From: CAXMPK01 sp964195405 | GTDB taxonomy: Bacteria; Actinomycetota; Acidimicrobiia; Spongiisociales; ZC4RG35 | Length of the DNA: 6,000 bases | NCBI GenBank assembly: GCA_964195405.1 | Contig: CAXMPK010000062.1 | Span: 1 to 6,000 of the forward strand | Reading direction: 5' to 3' | Shown: positions 5,817 to 6,000 of the stretch, piece by piece | How positions within the stretch are numbered: position 1 is the first letter of the stretch | Layout: the number at the start of each line of letters is the position of its first letter | Notes under the pieces: model-generated | Databases searched by the model: none | What the model saw: only the letters and a program-made list of their open reading frames with translations | What the model was told of the DNA's origin: nothing | Translations under genes and position numbers: made by a program

Positions 5817-6000
5817 AACCCAACGCTATAGGAATGGGTGGTGCCGATTGAGCCCCCGTCCATAACCGGCTGGGAGGGATGATGTGGGCTGTGTGGCCCC
5901 GCATCCTGTCTGACGGTGAGACTCCGTTTGAGCTGATTGAGTCAGCTGGTCGGTTCCCCTTTCCGTTTGGCAGTCGTGGATGCCACCCCTTCGCCTGTAA
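5817..6000. other. Unassigned end region with small hairpins and an open frame at the edge
   Basis: I recognise no gene here. A plus-strand frame runs open from ATG ATG at 5879-5884 to the window edge (about 40 codons; it begins MMWAVWPRILSDGET), with GGGAGGG directly against the first ATG, too close for normal spacing. Two small dyads are visible: GATGTGGG (5881-5888) with CCCGCATC (5898-5905), and AGCTGA (5931-5936) with TCAGCT (5942-5947). This could be the start of a gene lying beyond the window, or spacer. Confidence 0.3.

Noticed and set aside
5817..6000. Insertion-sequence end or transposase start
   Set aside because: I could not match it to any family's motif, and no terminal inverted repeat partner or target duplication is visible in the window.
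1..6000. CRISPR array, tRNA, rRNA or phage module
   Set aside because: There are no regularly spaced direct repeats, no cloverleaf-like or rRNA-like sequence, and no phage structural or integrase motifs on either strand.

Overview
The window looks like a piece of a high-GC actinobacterial chromosome, most plausibly an Acidimicrobiia-like lineage. Three things point that way: a solute-binding lipoprotein with a Tat signal followed by a Thr/Ala/Gly-rich linker, a class III adenylate cyclase tail of the type common in actinobacteria, and a lipoprotein trypsin-like protease. This placement is an inference from protein style. No marker gene is present.

Left end (1-1126). Two broken genes lie head to head. 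On the minus strand (1-234, running off the window) is the middle of a dihydropyrimidinase/allantoinase-type cyclic amidohydrolase that has lost its 5' half. On the plus strand (about 383-593) is the last piece of a class III adenylate/guanylate cyclase domain, apparently with a frameshift. Both have lost the end facing the 235-382 gap, which suggests one deletion or rearrangement there. Eighteen bases after the cyclase tail begins an intact small two-helix membrane protein of unknown function (612-1070). A strong hairpin (1093-1126) then separates it from the convergent transporter operon.

Centre (1144-4539, minus strand). This is a complete three-gene TRAP transporter operon in the order dctQ (small permease), dctM (large permease), dctP (solute-binding protein). 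dctQ and dctM abut exactly (TAGATG). dctM and dctP are 75 bases apart, and the gap holds a well-placed Shine-Dalgarno site and a seven-codon reading frame whose stop lies next to the dctP ribosome site. The binding protein resembles the TakP/lactate/FcbT1-like branch, so a 2-oxo or hydroxy monocarboxylate is a reasonable guess at substrate. The system would import it using an ion gradient.

Right end (4540-6000). Divergent from the transporter, across an 82-base gap, is a lipoprotein with a complete chymotrypsin-fold catalytic triad (4622-5329). It is followed by a parallel beta-helix (NosD-like) repeat protein (5400-5816) whose repeat homology begins upstream of any start codon, so it is probably a 5'-truncated remnant. 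The last 184 bases hold no gene I can name.

Overall, one healthy transporter operon, one protease and one small membrane protein sit among three decayed gene fragments. I see no CRISPR array, tRNA, rRNA, recognisable transposase or clearly novel system.
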